Positions 11,687 through 24,561 are shown, numbered from the stretch's first letter. The stretch is DNA of 64,000 nt from Pseudorasbora parva (GCF_024679245.1 NC_090184.1:4406547-4470546); one strand, 5' to 3'. Translations and numbers: made by a program. Notes: generated by a model from the sequence alone, not told the origin.

Positions 11687-11869
11687 TCAAAGGGTTAGTT
11701 CACACAAAAATTTGAACTCGGTCATTATTACTCACCCTCATGTCGTTCCAAACCCATAAGACCCTCGGTCATCTTCGGACACAATTTTAAGATATTTACA
11801 GGTTTGGATCGACATGATCGAGGGTGAGATAATGACAGGATTTTCAGTTTTGGGTGAACTACCTTTTAA
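11687..11869. repeat. TTAA MITE family G (183 bp)
   Basis: Starts AAAGGGTTAGTTCAC, contains TACTCACCCTCATGTCGTT, ends GGGTGAACTACCTTTTAA. The left target reads TCAA, probably a mutated TTAA. Confidence 0.7.
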
Positions 11870-11911
11870 GGAAGACGTTTCCCCACTCTATATTGAAGAC
11901 AGAAATGGGAG

Positions 11912-13475
11912 CAGGGGCGTAACTATAGACAGTGCAGGCAGCGCACACGGGCCCATGCCCACATTGCAAACGTGCCCCAGGCGACAAAGTGACTCCGCAG
12001 AATATTGTGACACTCACATTTCAAATGAAAAGCACTGGTTTCAGATTTCACACGGCTGTCGCGCTCTACCGTCACGCTTAGGATAGGCTACTGACCCCCT
12101 TTTTCAGCATGTGAGCGGAGCACAGTTGCGTGACGCTCCGCTAGATATTCCGCTCTCTGCCAGTGAGCTCCACAATTCACTATAAAATGTGAATTATTTG
12201 ATTAAATCTAGCGATTTTAAGCTTTCTTTAGACGTGTGTTTCATGTTTATGTCATGTATTCACCGAGTTTCAGATTCTCGCAGATAGAAAGCGCACCTTT
12301 TTTATTTATTTTACTAAAGCATAAAGTTTTGTTGTTATGTGAGTGTACACAAATAAAAGTAGACAATTAATAGTTTATAATTATGTCTCACATTTATCTG
12401 TATGGCCAAGAAGTACGGAGTATTGCGAGTTATAGGCTATCCCTCGTCATGACTCGTGATGGGGAAAAAAACATCAGAACTCGCCGGTGCGTTCTTCAGC
12501 CAGAGGGTTAAAGAAACCGTAGCCTATTTAGTTTCATATTTATGTTTAAATAATAGCCCATAATGTAATTTATTATTATTATTAATTATTTTAATTAGGG
12601 ATGCATCAAATATTCGGCCGAAAATGGACCATGTGCATTCTCGGTGCATTCTTGGCCGAAAGACTTTCATCACCGAAACAATACGTCCGAAATGTGATGA
12701 TGCAAACAGAAACCGCGACCTGCGTGCTGGTCTAAAGATGTGGTTCATCTCACATCTGATGACGCATCTATGGGTTGTAACTTGAAAATAATACTTTGTT
12801 TATGTTTCTCTTGATGGATACACGCACTGGCTCCTCAGTGATACACTAACACCAGCGATTATAAAAGAAAAACGTGGGCAAAACGGTCTCTCTTTATAAA
12901 CTTTGTTCAATGCATGCGAGTGCTGCCTTAGGTTGGAATATGGACAGTCATTTTCACCATCATCCACCCGTGTGTAGTGCCAGAAGACGCGAATGAGAAC
13001 ATCTGTCTCTGTGCACTCACCCGAAAGCGCGCAGTCTCACAGCGCGCAAATATAGAGTTCTCTTTCAAGTCTTGCGTTTGAACGGACAAACTCACAAAAA
13101 AAGTAGCCTATGTCAACATGTCCATCTTGATGAGTCTTTAGTAATATTGTTATCTACTTTTTTGGCCTTCAGAACATCTTAAAGTGCACATATGTAGATC
13201 CTAGAAATCTAAATTTTCTCGGGGGAGCATGCCCCCGAACCCCCCTAAATAACTCACATTTGGAATCTTAGTGATTATAAAAGTGTCTTTTTTTTACCAT
13301 TAAGGAATGTAGGCCCTACGGTGACACAGAATGAGCCATTAATATTTGATTTTTAAATAAAAATAAACAACCGATATCCTGATATAGAAATGAAACCTAA
13401 ACCTTAAGTGTTACATGCTAGGTTAGGGGGGGCCTACTGCGCCTGTCCTGGGGCCCATCATTAGTTACGCCACTG
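11912..13475. mobile_element. non-autonomous hAT element, 1564 bp
   Basis: Ends CAGGGGCGTAACTA and TAGTTACGCCACTG form the inverted repeat. The 8-bp duplication AATGGGAG flanks both sides exactly (11904-11911, 13476-13483). No transposase frame survives. The ends resemble the Zaphod/Tip100-type hAT class from memory. Confidence 0.85.
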
Positions 13476-15491
13476 AATGGGAGATTATTTATAATAACAA
13501 CAACAAAATTTTTAAAGGATATTTCTACTGTTGTATTTTTGTATTTTTGGGGGGTTACGAATCAAATATTTGCCTTTTAAAGTGCTACTTTCCTTTCTGC
13601 CTGCAATTACAGGAGGGGTTTGTACACTTTTATGTTTCCCAACTTCAATATTTGTGTAATAATAAACAGATGATTTAAACAGATGATAAACTGATGATTT
13701 TGTTTATTTATTTGCTGTTTGTAATTCTATACATTTTGTACCACGTCACTATAGGCTATACTGTTACTATTATGTTGGTGGGATGGACGTTGATTCATAG
13801 CGGCGAAAATGTCCCCCCCAATGTCAAAGTCGCTCCTACGCCCCTGGCCGCATTATTCAATGTGTTGACATACTTTTCCCTGAAACGGCTCCAGCTGTTA
13901 GCAGCTCCTCCCCTTTTTTGAAACAGCCAATAGCGTTTCGTTAATATACAGTTTACTAGAGCGCAAGAGCGTAAGTTTCCTCTAACACTGTTTACCATCA
14001 TAATCTCCTCCATATCGCGTTGAAATGCAGCATTCTGTGCAGAATTCAAATGGGTCGATATGTTTCTTGTCTGCGCCGACTCGCTCGTATGATCCGCGCT
14101 GCGCTCTCGTGTCTGTAGTCTAAATTTAGACCAGAGACGTTGGGGTGTGTGCGCCGCTGTGGTGCGTGAAACTAACATGAAAACAGACTTCATTCGCCTC
14201 CAATGAAAGCATATTTACACTGAATCATTTCCTATCGCATATATAGTGTGCTGTGTGCCTTTCACCATGTAGAAATTAGTAAATGTGTGTTAACAACTGA
14301 CTGATTTCAGCCAGAGCTTCGGCAGTGTAGGGGGCGGGCTTTAGATTCTAGAGAGCATTTTGATTGGACAGAAGATTTGACGAGAAAGTGAAGTCTGCGA
14401 TGATCTCACCAAAATCTGAGATTCGTTTTAGCGGAAATGAGAGACTGTAAATTTTGAATGCTTATATCTCCTAAATGTTTTGGAACATACCAGCTTATTC
14501 ATAACTTTAAGGCTAACACAGTCATACTAAAAGCTAAAAAGCTTCAATTTTGATTTCAGTGGACCTTTAAGCTTTGTATTTAAACTGGGTCATCAATGTA
14601 GTATAAATGTGAAATTATTTTTTAATTAAGTGCCTTTTAGACTAAGAAAAGACAGAAAATATATTGTCTCATGGGGATGAAAGACAACAATTCCCAGAAT
14701 GCACTTGCTTCGCTGCCCTATGAGGCCACTCCCAAAGCCACCGCTACTGGATGATTTGCCCACCGTGTTCATCTTCATACAATCAGTTCAGTTAGAGAAC
14801 ATACACTACAATTAAAAACTGAACGTGTGTGTTCAATATAATGTGAGTGAGCCGAGCGAGTCACGGCACAAACGCAGCAGGAGTCAGATTATATTCATCA
14901 GGAGAGCTGAGGTAAAAGTGTCCATGTCCGCGGCAGTAGTTCTCAGCGCGTGTTCAGTCTGGAGCGTTTTCACTTCATGCCTTTGGAAGCTTAACTTTCA
15001 TAGAAATTAATTTGAGAAGTTGAAACACTCACTTTGCTTCGCACCGCTCCGTTCACATGAATGCACGCAGCTGCGAGCTGAGCCGTGAGTGCGATCCCAC
15101 TCCCCATGCGCGGGTTGAAAACATGCGGAAATGGCTCCCTCTGCTGGCTGTAGTCTTTAGCCTCTGGCCAAAAAATCCTCCTCTGACACAAAATGACGAT
15201 ATTTGCATCATCGGAGGATTTTTCCCAGAAATAAAATGCATAAATCTCTTGTCTCAGGGGGATATGAGGGGGGAAGCACTATCATTCGAATATACTCCCA
15301 GGTTTATCCTGATACAAAGCCATATGCTAATCGCTGAAGTTATCCTTTAAATTTATTTGTGTAGGTCTTAAAAAGCCTTGCATGCGTATACTCTGTAAAA
15401 TAGTTAGGATTGTTGTAAAAACATTTTTGGCACAACAAAGCTATGAAACCTTTTAGTTCCCTGACTTCTACTGGTCTTCCTGTTCCCAAAG

Positions 15492-15845
15492 GTGTCTCCC
15501 ATCATCATAAACACCGTCATCACCATTCAGTCAGCGCTGAGCCCTGCGGCCGAGACCCCTGAGCAGCTGGAGAGCCCTGTGCCACAAGATCTGTGGGAAC
15601 GCCGAAACCTGCGAGATCTGAAGCTCTGGTTCCTGGAGGAAGGAGGAGAGGAAGTCACCCACTCCGTCACTCCACTCATTCCTCAGGGAGAGTCTCTGAA
15701 GATGAGCATCCACTCCATCTGCCTGACGCTGGAGGCCGGGGTGGGTCATCGCACGGTGCCCATGCTGCTGGCCAAAGCCTCGTTCCAGGGAGACGTGAAG
15801 AACTGGAGTACTCTCATTAACCTGCACTGTCATCTGGATTTGGAG
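15492..15845 (+). CDS. vps13a: vps13a exon e5
   Basis: Acceptor CAAAG, donor GGAG|GTCAGA; 118 codons, phase 0-0. Encodes VSPIIINTVITI, LKLWFLEE and LEAGVGHRTVPMLLAK, matching the end of the bridge in VPS13A. The 5.8-kb intron before it holds a three-level transposon nest. Confidence 0.97.
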
Positions 15846-16193
15846 GTCAGAGAATGAAAGATGGAAATATGATATGGCTAATGAGATCTGCCGGTGATTT
15901 CAGCGTTTCAAAATGCCTCGGTTGACAGTAAATGACAAACTTTGGGTCACTTATTATGTTCATTTGGGAATGCAAAATACGCAAATCAGGGCTTGATATT
16001 AACACTTGCCAACCGAACAAATGTGTGTGTGTATTTCAGCAGTGGCGTTTAACACAGTCACTCCTACTAGCCACTTTGGCAGGTTGAATTTTATATATAA
16101 TATATGCATTTGTCAATTGTAGTCTTTTTTTAAAGGCATCTGAAATAATAAACTACGTGAAGATTTTTCGATACACATTGACACAATACCAGC

Positions 16194-16286
<93 letters not shown>

Positions 16287-16345
16287 CTCTCATATCTCTC
16301 TCATATCTCTCTCTCTCATATCTCTCATATCTCTCTCTCTCATCT
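16194..16345. repeat. (CT)n microsatellite with CTCATAT variants
   Basis: Pure TC to about 16281, then CTCATATCT variants to 16345. A similar CT run sits at the matching place of the related repeat at 48208-48340. Confidence 0.95.
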
Positions 16346-16735
16346 CTCCAACAGCGAGTGACACACACACCCTCCTCCTTGAATTTGGGTGTGGGATTGC
16401 ATGTATTGCTCATAATTTTACTCAATCCTCCAGTTTTTGTGCTTAAACCCAAAGTGTGTGCACATAAAGCGACCTCTCGGTACTAAATTGAGTTCTTTTT
16501 TACTGCTTATTGTGCTTAAACAGTCAAACGCACACTCATGTAAACACAGTCAGTTCTGTTTGAAGTGAAAATAAACAGTTGAGAAAGAACCGCATGTCTA
16601 ACAGTATAATGGATCTGTTCGTCAGCTCTTAAAGTGACAGCAGCCTAATAAATCTGCTGCCTAATTATGAGATCATTTTAAACTTATCAATATGGCAGTT
16701 TTTCCCCATAGTATCGATGTAAAAATTGCAAGCGG

Positions 16736-18470
16736 CAACCTCCGGCGATCTCTCTTGAAGCCAATACGGAAGGAATGTAATCTGTAATTCCTTAACTGGC
16801 CACTAGAGGCAGGCTCCAGAAGGGAGCAGAATCTCATTGAGCCCCATGTTAAAATTCTCAACTTTACAGCAGAAAAAAACATGTTTACAGCCTGGTACAA
16901 ATTGTGGTTTTGGCTTAAAAGGCTCATTTTGATCTTCATGACAACTGTGAGGGGGGTGAATTTTTTTAAAACTCATTCGTTTACGTTACATAAAGCCTTA
17001 AAGTTCTGCATAATTAAGGGCGTGGTTACAGGTGGATAGCCATTTATCTGCCGTCTATAGTCATTGCGTCACCTCAGCTCCGCGCACGTCCCGCCTTTTT
17101 GCCCATTTTCTGTTATCCGGGAGTAACACGCGATGACTCGCTTACAAGATGGCAACGCCCAGCTCGTCTCTACTTTAAAGGGGGGGTGAAACACTCAGTT
17201 TCAGTCAATCTCATGTCAATCTTGAGTACCTATAGAGTAGTATTGCATCCTTCATATCTCCGAAAAGTCTTTAGTTTTATCATATTTATAAAAGAAATAT
17301 AGGCTGTACCGAGTCTTTCCGGAAAAAACCGAGCGCCTGGAGGCGTATCGTGTGGGCGGAGCTAAAGAATGACAAGCGCAAAGCGGTGACGTCCTCAAGC
17401 GTGGAGAAACCCATCTATCTCAGCTAATACAGATAATGATCCATAATCAAATCTGAGGGAGAAATAAATTGAACAGGAGAAACGGCAACAGCAGGACGTC
17501 CGTCTCTGTGGTATGGACTGTATTTAGTGGCCTGTCAACATTTGTGTGTGTTTACTCGCAGTGTATGAGGACATGATTCGGTTTATGGACTATTGTATGC
17601 GACTAGACCTTAGAAGTAGCAAGCAAAACGGTTTTGCACGTCAGAATACTGTAACGTTATACAGAGAACAACAATGGAGTAACCGTTAGCGCATTTGAAT
17701 GACGAAGCACGCGATCGTGTCGTTTACTGATGTTTACTCATGCGTCCGTAGCCAAAGGCAGAGACATTTGAAGCAGTTTAAGTTAACTCACCGGCTGCTT
17801 CCAAAGACGGACCGAAACTTTATCGCTGGGACTGCTCCGTCAAAAACACACTTCTTTGGTATGATTTGGTAAAGTCCTGTGACAGCAGTAGCGTGTAAAT
17901 CCATTTTGAGACGCAACTGAAACGATGTTGTGAAGCTTCCCGTCATTTCTGCGTTCAAATCGGTTCAAATGCAGCGCTGCCTTCCCGGAATGCTGTGCTG
18001 AAGCGTTGAAGTCGCTCGACGTCACCCATAGGAATAAAGTGGAGCGCGGCGCCACATAAGTGTTCACGAACGACTGGATCTGCATCTGAGGGACTGTTTA
18101 CAGCGTGCATTTCCTCTCTCGCTCTAGTCACGCGCGCGCACACCCTACCGGGAGAAGAGCCCGTACGGCCCATACAAGGACCTTCCGCTCTTATTAACGT
18201 CAAGTCGACCCATACTCGAAAAAAACTCGCCGAAACTTGTGAGAAACCGGAAGGAGTATTTTTGACACAGAAATACTCCATCAAACGTCCAACATTAGTT
18301 TTTGAAACTTTGTCTATGTTTAGGATGGGAAATCAAGTCTTTAACAGTGTACAAAGCTCAGTATGCATGAAACAGCATTTCACCCCCCCTTTAAGCTTCA
18401 GAATGACTTATCGGAATCCTATGGGTGACGTGACAGACACCACGTCCATATTATTTTTAGAGTCTATGAA
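16736..18470. mobile_element. repeat 'S' copy with 8-bp duplication, split by a TTAA element
   Basis: Begins CAAGCGGCAACCTCC and ends GTCTATG; flanked by AAAAATTG (before 16736 and at 18471). The copy at 30140-30635 has the same ends. Split by 17175-18394. Confidence 0.75.
17175..18394. mobile_element. TTAA element family D copy 1, about 1.22 kb
   Basis: TTAAAGGGGGGGTGAAACAC at the left and TTTCACCCCCCCTTTAA at the right: inverted repeat plus TTAA duplication. Nearly the same sequence recurs at 41840-43068. No transposase. Confidence 0.88.
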
Positions 18471-19231
18471 AAATTGTGACCAGTGAAAATGCTAAGAACT
18501 TTGGAAAAGCACTAGCCACAGTGGCTGCTGAGCAAGTGAATGTCAAGCCCTGATTGTGGTCATAATTATTATACAATCACACTATAAATTACAGTTGTTT
18601 ATAGTCATATTGGTACATAATCACAAAGTTATTTGGCCAAATTATGCAGCTTTATAAACAAGCACAGAAAACCTGGAGTTTTTTCATAAAGCGCTACTCT
18701 CAGCAATCCCAGCATCCTTATAATCTATTTTAAGTATCCTTATTCCTTATACTCTGTTCATGCTATTTGTGTTGTTATAAACTATGCAAAATACTCCCAC
18801 TTGCTTGTAATATCTAAAATGAACATCTTAGGTGTCCGCTGTGCCAATACAATTTAATAACATGTGTTTTGAATGCAGACTGGTTTATTTTATTTTTTAA
18901 CTTTGCTTAATGCCATATATATTTTTGCCTGTTACACTTTATTATTAAAAAATTGCACAATGTTAAAGTTTTTAGAGGAAGTTTCATCTTTCTGTCACCA
19001 CGTGTCCCAGTGTGTGATGCAGAGCCATTTGAACTGCTTTGCTAGTTTCGCAACTCACACACCATTTTAACATGACTTTCATAGTGTGAGACGCTGAAAA
19101 AACTGTGAAATGTCACCAGACGTGAACAAAATGTCGTTCTGTGTCAAGTTTAAAGAATGCTGGTTCAAATAATTTAGATTTTTTTTTTTTTAGATGTTAC
19201 TGTCCTATAACATGTTGTTTGTCTCCTGTAG

Positions 19232-19333
19232 GTGAATTATTATAATGAGATGATGGGTTTGTGGGAACCGCTGCTGGAGCCGCTGGACGATGAGGAAAAG
19301 GATGGCTTTAGACCATGGACTCTGTCATTGAAG
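19232..19333 (+). CDS. vps13a: vps13a exon e6
   Basis: Acceptor CTGTAG, donor GAAG|GTTACC; 34 codons, phase 0-0. Encodes NYYNEMMGLWEPLLEPLDD and DGFRPWTLSLK, a conserved VPS13A signature. Confidence 0.96.
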
Positions 19334-19391
19334 GTTACCTTTCATTTCAACCCTAATCTGTTTCTAAAATAACTTTTCACAAGTTCATATA

Positions 19392-19850
19392 CTCAAGTAC
19401 TGTACACAAGCATTATCCAGCCCATTTTGTTATATTGCTCCACTAGTTTTTACACCATGCTGTCAGTCACAAACAAAAATAAACTGAATAAAATAACACA
19501 CACAGCTTCAAAAAAAAACAAACATTCTCCTACACCCAACATCTCAGAACTCAATGATAGCGCAATAGCCCGCCTTGCCCAAACCATAATAACAGACCCA
19601 GAGCACCGCCTCAACTCTCACTTCAGTCTCCTGCCCTCCGGGCGCAGGTACAGGACTCTGACACGGAGAAGGGCTCGCTTCAAAAAGAGCTTTGTACCAT
19701 TAGCCATTTCAATTCTTTACAGGCAACAAAGCTGAACTTTCACTTTTTTTGTGTTAATTTTGTTTTTTGTTGTTTTTTTGTACATGTTTTGCCAGTCGTC
19801 TGTACTGTATGACAGTCTGTGGAAAAAAAATCCTGTTAAGGGACAATACA

Positions 19851-19852
<2 letters not shown>
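19392..19852 (+). mobile_element. LINE 3'-end fragment
   Basis: The frame 19427-19735 encodes YCSTSFYTMLSVTNKNKLNK, DPEHRLNSHFSLLPSGRRY and RRARFKKSFVPLAIS, the C-terminal tail of a fish LINE. A T-rich 3' UTR ending GGGACAATACA leads straight into the TCTG array. Its exact clade is uncertain. Confidence 0.65.
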
Positions 19853-20592
<740 letters not shown>

Positions 20593-20614
20593 ATAAATGC
20601 TATTATCTCTACAG

Positions 20615-20767
20615 ATGAAGAAGAAATCCATGACATATTCGGGGGTATCTGATGAGGTGGACGGCAGTGTGCCTGATTATAAAACGGTCATCAGCTTCAT
20701 GAGTAAAGACCAGCTTAACGTCACCCTCTCCAAGTGCGGCCTTCACATGCTCAGTAATCTAGGAATG
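20615..20767 (+). CDS. vps13a: vps13a exon e7
   Basis: Acceptor CTCTACAG, donor AATG|GTAAGA; 51 codons, phase 0-0. Encodes [26 protein letters not shown] and CGLHMLSNL. The giant TCTG/TCTA array ends about 20 bp before its first base. Confidence 0.96.
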
Positions 20768-20857
20768 GTAAGAGATTGTGATGACTCCAGTGGTTGAAAA
20801 GAGACGTCCTTCTGTTACACAGATTTAGACGAGTGGTTTCTCCTGTTTGTTTTGCAG

Positions 20858-21116
20858 GCATTTGCAGAGGCTGCTAAACAGACGGCAGAGTGCTTTCAGA
20901 CGGATCAGGCTCCGTTTGTGGTGAAGAATCACTTGGGTTTGGCGGTGTCGGTGCAGCACAGCGAAGTGTTTAGTCCCATCGGTAAAGAGTCTAAACATCG
21001 TGTGGTGGAGCTCCAGGATGGAGAGAGCCTGAATATGCAGTACACCCTCACCGCTGAGTCCAGTGACCAGTTCTCAGCCATGACCAGCCTCAGCGCCAAA
21101 AACTACATTCAGCCCA
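20858..21116 (+). CDS. vps13a: vps13a exon e8 (VAB repeat 1)
   Basis: Acceptor TTGCAG, donor CCCA|GTAAGA; phase 0 in, 1 out. Holds VKNHLGLAVSV; the Asn codon at 20927-20929 fits the invariant Asn of VAB repeat 1. Family knowledge: the VAB binds adaptors that direct VPS13 proteins to organelles. Confidence 0.95.
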
Positions 21117-21224
21117 GTAAGACTGCATAACAACCCGTTCATTTTTTCGTAGCAATGCCATAGAACAACCATGGGTTCCACTAAGAACCTTATGTATAAA
21201 TAAACCTTATTTTCTTAGGGTGCT

Positions 21225-21653
21225 TTCACACCTGCCTTATTTAGTTCGGTTGAATCGTCTGCGGTTCGTTTGGTCAGGTGTGGAAGCAGCAATCTAACTG
21301 GTGCGCATCAAAAGCGCGGACCGAAACCTCCTTGAAGAGGTCTCGCATTTACTCCCTCATGTTGTTCCAAACCTGAGATTCTTTCTTTTGTTGAACACAC
21401 AAGAAGATATTTTGAAGAATGTCAGTAAGCAGACAGCTGACGGTAGCCATTGACCTCCATTGTATTTTTTTCCTGTTATGGAAGTTAGTGGCTAGTTTTA
21501 ACTGTCTGGTTACCGACATTCTTCAAAATATCTTATTTTGTGTTGAACCAAAGAAAGAAACTCAGAGGAAAGAAAAATACAGATTTGGGACAACATGATG
21601 ATGAGTAAATTATGACAGATTTTTTATTTTTGGGTGAACTATACCTTTAAGGT
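21225..21653. repeat. two repeat fragments: GTGCTTTCACACCTG piece and TTAA foldback MITE (G-like)
   Basis: 21225-21340 resembles a common fish repeat end (TTTCACACCTG, GCGGACCGAAA). 21345-21653 folds on itself: CTTTCTTTTGTTGAACAC and GAAGATATTTTGAAGAATGT on the left are mirrored on the right; it ends GGGTGAACTATACCTTTAA. Confidence 0.65.
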
Positions 21654-21768
21654 AAATTAAACAAATAAATAATTAAAATGATTTTATTCTCTGTGGAAAT
21701 TTTTGTTCATCTGAATTTGAAAAGTCCAGTAAATAATTAATAGAGATACAGTTTTTAAAAATGATTAA

Positions 21769-22226
21769 GGGCCAGATTTACTAACCGCTTGCTCCAGCTC
21801 AAACCCTCTTTTGGTGTTAAAAACACTGAAATCGCTAAAGACACGCAGTGATACATTAGCTCTGAAAAGCCGTGGACAGGGTTATTTTTGTGGCTGATCT
21901 TATTGCATATGCATTTGTAGGAGTTGCTCTCATCAGACGCAGTATTATTTGAGTAGAGTATTTAAATGAATCACACAAGGTGATTTATTAAGGTTTGCAC
22001 TCGTCAGTTTGCTGGTGTTTTGGCCATTATTTATCACCCAAAAGAAGCATGTCATAAACCAGGTGCTAATGAGTAGATTGTGTTGGTCATTATGGAAATG
22101 ATCCGGCTGCGTCTGTGTTCTTTCATTTGCGTGTCTGTAGATCACGCTCTGAACTGTCCACTCATATCGCCACTTTTATGGGATTGAGCTCTCACACTAG
22201 TTTGCCCTGTTTAGTAAATCTGGCTC
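21769..22226. repeat. MITE with GGCCAGATTTACTAA inverted ends, 458 bp
   Basis: GGGCCAGATTTACTAA at the left is mirrored as TTAGTAAATCTGGCTC at the right. No clear target duplication. Non-coding. Confidence 0.6.
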
Positions 22227-22348
22227 TAAATAATATGTCATAAATCTTATATTCTGCAACATTTTTAGACAAAAACTAGTTTATATAATATCAGTATACA
22301 ATACAATACAATACAATACAATGCAATTGTCTTTCCCCTCTTCTCCAG

Positions 22349-22509
22349 CTCCGGTTGGCCACAGTACCGCAAGTGTGATCCCACTGATCAAAACAGGACG
22401 GGGCATGTACAGCGTCATTCACCATGACTCCGGTGTCACTCGCTTCTTTGTCTGTCAGATTTACACCTTCCAGGGGAGCAAATATGTCAAGATCCGCTCT
22501 CCTTTCCAG
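22349..22509 (+). CDS. vps13a: vps13a exon e9 (VAB)
   Basis: Acceptor CTCCAG, donor CCAG|GTGGGT; phase 1 in, 0 out. Encodes IPLIKTGRGMYSVIH and GSKYVKIRSPFQ. A short AATAC-type pentanucleotide run lies just upstream. Confidence 0.95.
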
Positions 22510-22889
22510 GTGGGTGTTGTTTTAAAACACACACACACACAAACACACACACAGATGTTTGTTTTTGTGAAATGTGGGGACATTCCATAGGCACAATGGT
22601 TTTTATACTGTACGAACCATACTTTCTATCCCCCTACACTGCCCCATGCCCCTAAACCTACCCATCACAGGAAACATTCAGCATTTTTTCTTTCTCAAAA
22701 AAACTCATCCTGTGTGATTTATAAGCATTTTGAAAAGTGGGGACATGGGGAAATGTCATCATATTTCAGTAAGAAGGGGTTAGAAGGGGTTCGCCGACCC
22801 CCGGGCACGCCACCAGATGGTCCTTCTGTAATACCTGTGTCATACCCATGTCATTATACACATTTGTGTCCTCATATTTCACAAAAACA

Positions 22890-22923
<34 letters not shown>

Positions 22924-23207
22924 GTAGACACCTGTTCACAGCCTCAGGTTTCTTTCAAAATCAGAGCATAAAAACTCTCTAGAATCAGGCCTTCCCTTTA
23001 AAAATTATTTCACATTAGGCCTAGGCAGAATCTGGGAATTTCTCTGCTCTGATTCTCTGATTTAGAGAAAAACATATTCTATGCCATTATCTTACTAGAA
23101 GCTATAAACATAATCAAATTAGCTACGATATTTAATAAATGAATAAATGTACATTTAATTTGATCATTGGCAAGTGTTGATGTCATTGCTGTTTATTGAT
23201 TTTCTAG
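22510..23207. other. intron e9-e10 with two CA microsatellites and a common fish repeat fragment
   Basis: CA runs at about 22528-22552 and 22891-22921. Between them, CCCCTAAACCTACCCATCAC belongs to a widespread teleost repeat (recalled). No exon. Confidence 0.5.
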
Positions 23208-23311
23208 ATTATCAATCACTTTTCGGTGCCGATCCGTGTTTTCGAAGGATCCGAGTGTCTGGGCATCTCTCTGCCTACAGAGGAGTTCTGTGTGCCGCTC
23301 GGCTCGTACAG
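23208..23311 (+). CDS. vps13a: vps13a exon e10 (VAB repeat 2)
   Basis: Acceptor TTCTAG, donor ACAG|GTCAGT; phase 0 in, 2 out. Encodes IINHFSVPIRVFEG with the repeat Asn at 23214-23216, and FCVPLGSYR. Confidence 0.94.
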
Positions 23312-23455
23312 GTCAGTTACAGCACTGGACTATCCGCTCTGAGTCTGCAAAAAAAACCTCTGATTTGGTGTTTTTGTCTTGTTGTTCAGGAAAAATACAT
23401 TTACTTGAGAAGCCGTGTTGAGAATATACCTTTAAGTAATAATAATTATTGTATG

Positions 23456-23792
23456 TTAAAGGGTTAGTTCACCCCAAAATGAAAATGACCCCATGATTTA
23501 CTCGCCCTCAAGTTATCCTAGGTGTGTATGACTTTCTTCTTTCAGACGAACACAATCTGAGTTACATTAAAAATGTCCTGGTTCTTCCAAGCTTTATAAT
23601 GGCAGTGAGTTGTTGTCTTGTTTATGAAGTCCAGTCACTGCCGTTATAATGTTTGGAAGAGCCAGAACATATAACTATTTTAAAGCTCAGGTTGTGTTCG
23701 TCTGAAAGAGGAAAGTAATACACACCTAGGATGGCTTGAGGAGAGAAAATCATGGGGTCATTTTTTCATTTTTGGGTGAACTATCCATTTAA
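23456..23792. mobile_element. TTAA foldback MITE family G, 337 bp
   Basis: TTAAAGGGTTAGTTCACCCC ... GGGTGAACTATCCATTTAA. Arms of about 130 bp (TCCTAGGTGTGTATGACTTT and its mirror at 23720-23745) make a long hairpin. Confidence 0.8.
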
Positions 23793-24026
23793 TTAGCTTT
23801 TCTTTTGTTTTTATAATTATGTAAATAGAAATATTATTATTATGGCCAGGTAATTTTTTTTTTTTTTTTCAATTTTCAATTTCTTCTTCAAACCTTGTCC
23901 AGTGTTCACCAAATTTGACAATATAAAAACTAGGAAGGGGATTATGCATGAAAAGCTTAAATATTAAACAATTTTAAAGGTTTTATCTTTTTTGAGCCTG
24001 AATCATTCCTTCATCCTATATATCTC

Positions 24027-24561
24027 TTAAAGTGTCCCTATTATGCTTTTTCAGATCTGACCTTTCATGTAGTGTGTAATATCACTGTGTGTGAATGTAA
24101 AAGGTCAAAGATCAAAGTACAAAGTCCCAAAAGAACTGCCTGAAGCGAGTCGTCAGTAATTCCAGTCTTACTTCCTGCATGAACTTGCATACGTTTGTAA
24201 AAAATTTGCATAATGCCAGTCTTTGTTCTTCATTGGCTGCTCGTGAACGTCTACTTTGCCCCGCCCTCAAACACTAGTTGTAGCTGAGGCTGGAAGAGTT
24301 TGGTTCATGTTGTCAACATGTTGTGAAGATGCTTAATTGCACTTCCAAAGGATGAGATTTGTGCTGGAATTGAAACGGTAAACCAACGCCATCATTACTG
24401 TTTATATCACTGTGTATCAACTGAAGATCCAGAGCTGTAATTCTGCAATGGATAAATATAAGAAAAAGTGTTTTTTGACTTTGAATGCATATAAACTTAT
24501 TGGAGAGATTTCAAAGCAAAATTAGGAGCCTTTCAAATAGCATAATAAAGGGGAAGTTTAA
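24027..24561. mobile_element. TTAA element family E, 535 bp
   Basis: TTAAAGTGTCCCTATTATGC at the left; GCATAATAAAGGGGAAGTTTAA at the right, an imperfect inverted repeat with TTAA at both ends. It ends 44 bp before exon e11. Confidence 0.75.

Larger units (their letters stand above)
10746..14570. mobile_element. TTAA element family C, nested in family B
   Basis: Begins TTAAAGGCCCACTGAAGTGC and ends ATTTCAGTGGACCTTTAA, an inverted pair with TTAA at each end. Inside lie the hAT element 11912-13475 and a short foldback MITE at 11687-11869. Confidence 0.75.
10719..15350. mobile_element. TTAA element family B, interrupted by nested insertions
   Basis: Left end TTAAAGGGTTACTTCAG (10719), right end GAAGTTATCCTTTAA (to 15350). 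The uninterrupted relative at 40261-41032 shows that 10746-14570 was inserted after its first ~27 bp. TTAA targets are typical of piggyBac and Kolobok families; the superfamily is not settled. No transposase. Confidence 0.8.
15988..18553. repeat. outer repeat with CAGGGCTTGA ends and a (CT)n core
   Basis: Left CAGGGCTTGATATTAACAC, right GTGAATGTCAAGCCCTG form an inverted pair. Its body (16380-16735 and 18471-18553) matches 48424-48845, including AACAGTTGAGAAA, GTCTAACAGTATAATGGATC and GTGACAGCAGCCTAATAAA. Interrupted by repeat S at 16736-18470. Confidence 0.65.

Noticed and set aside
13795..14193. 132-codon minus-strand frame
   Set aside because: Lies inside TTAA element C, with no recognised domain and composition like surrounding non-coding repeat.
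15531..15833. 100-codon minus-strand frame
   Set aside because: Antisense shadow of vps13a exon e5; likewise 26076-26504 (e12), 53538-54002 (e31-e32) and 37697-37939 (e17).
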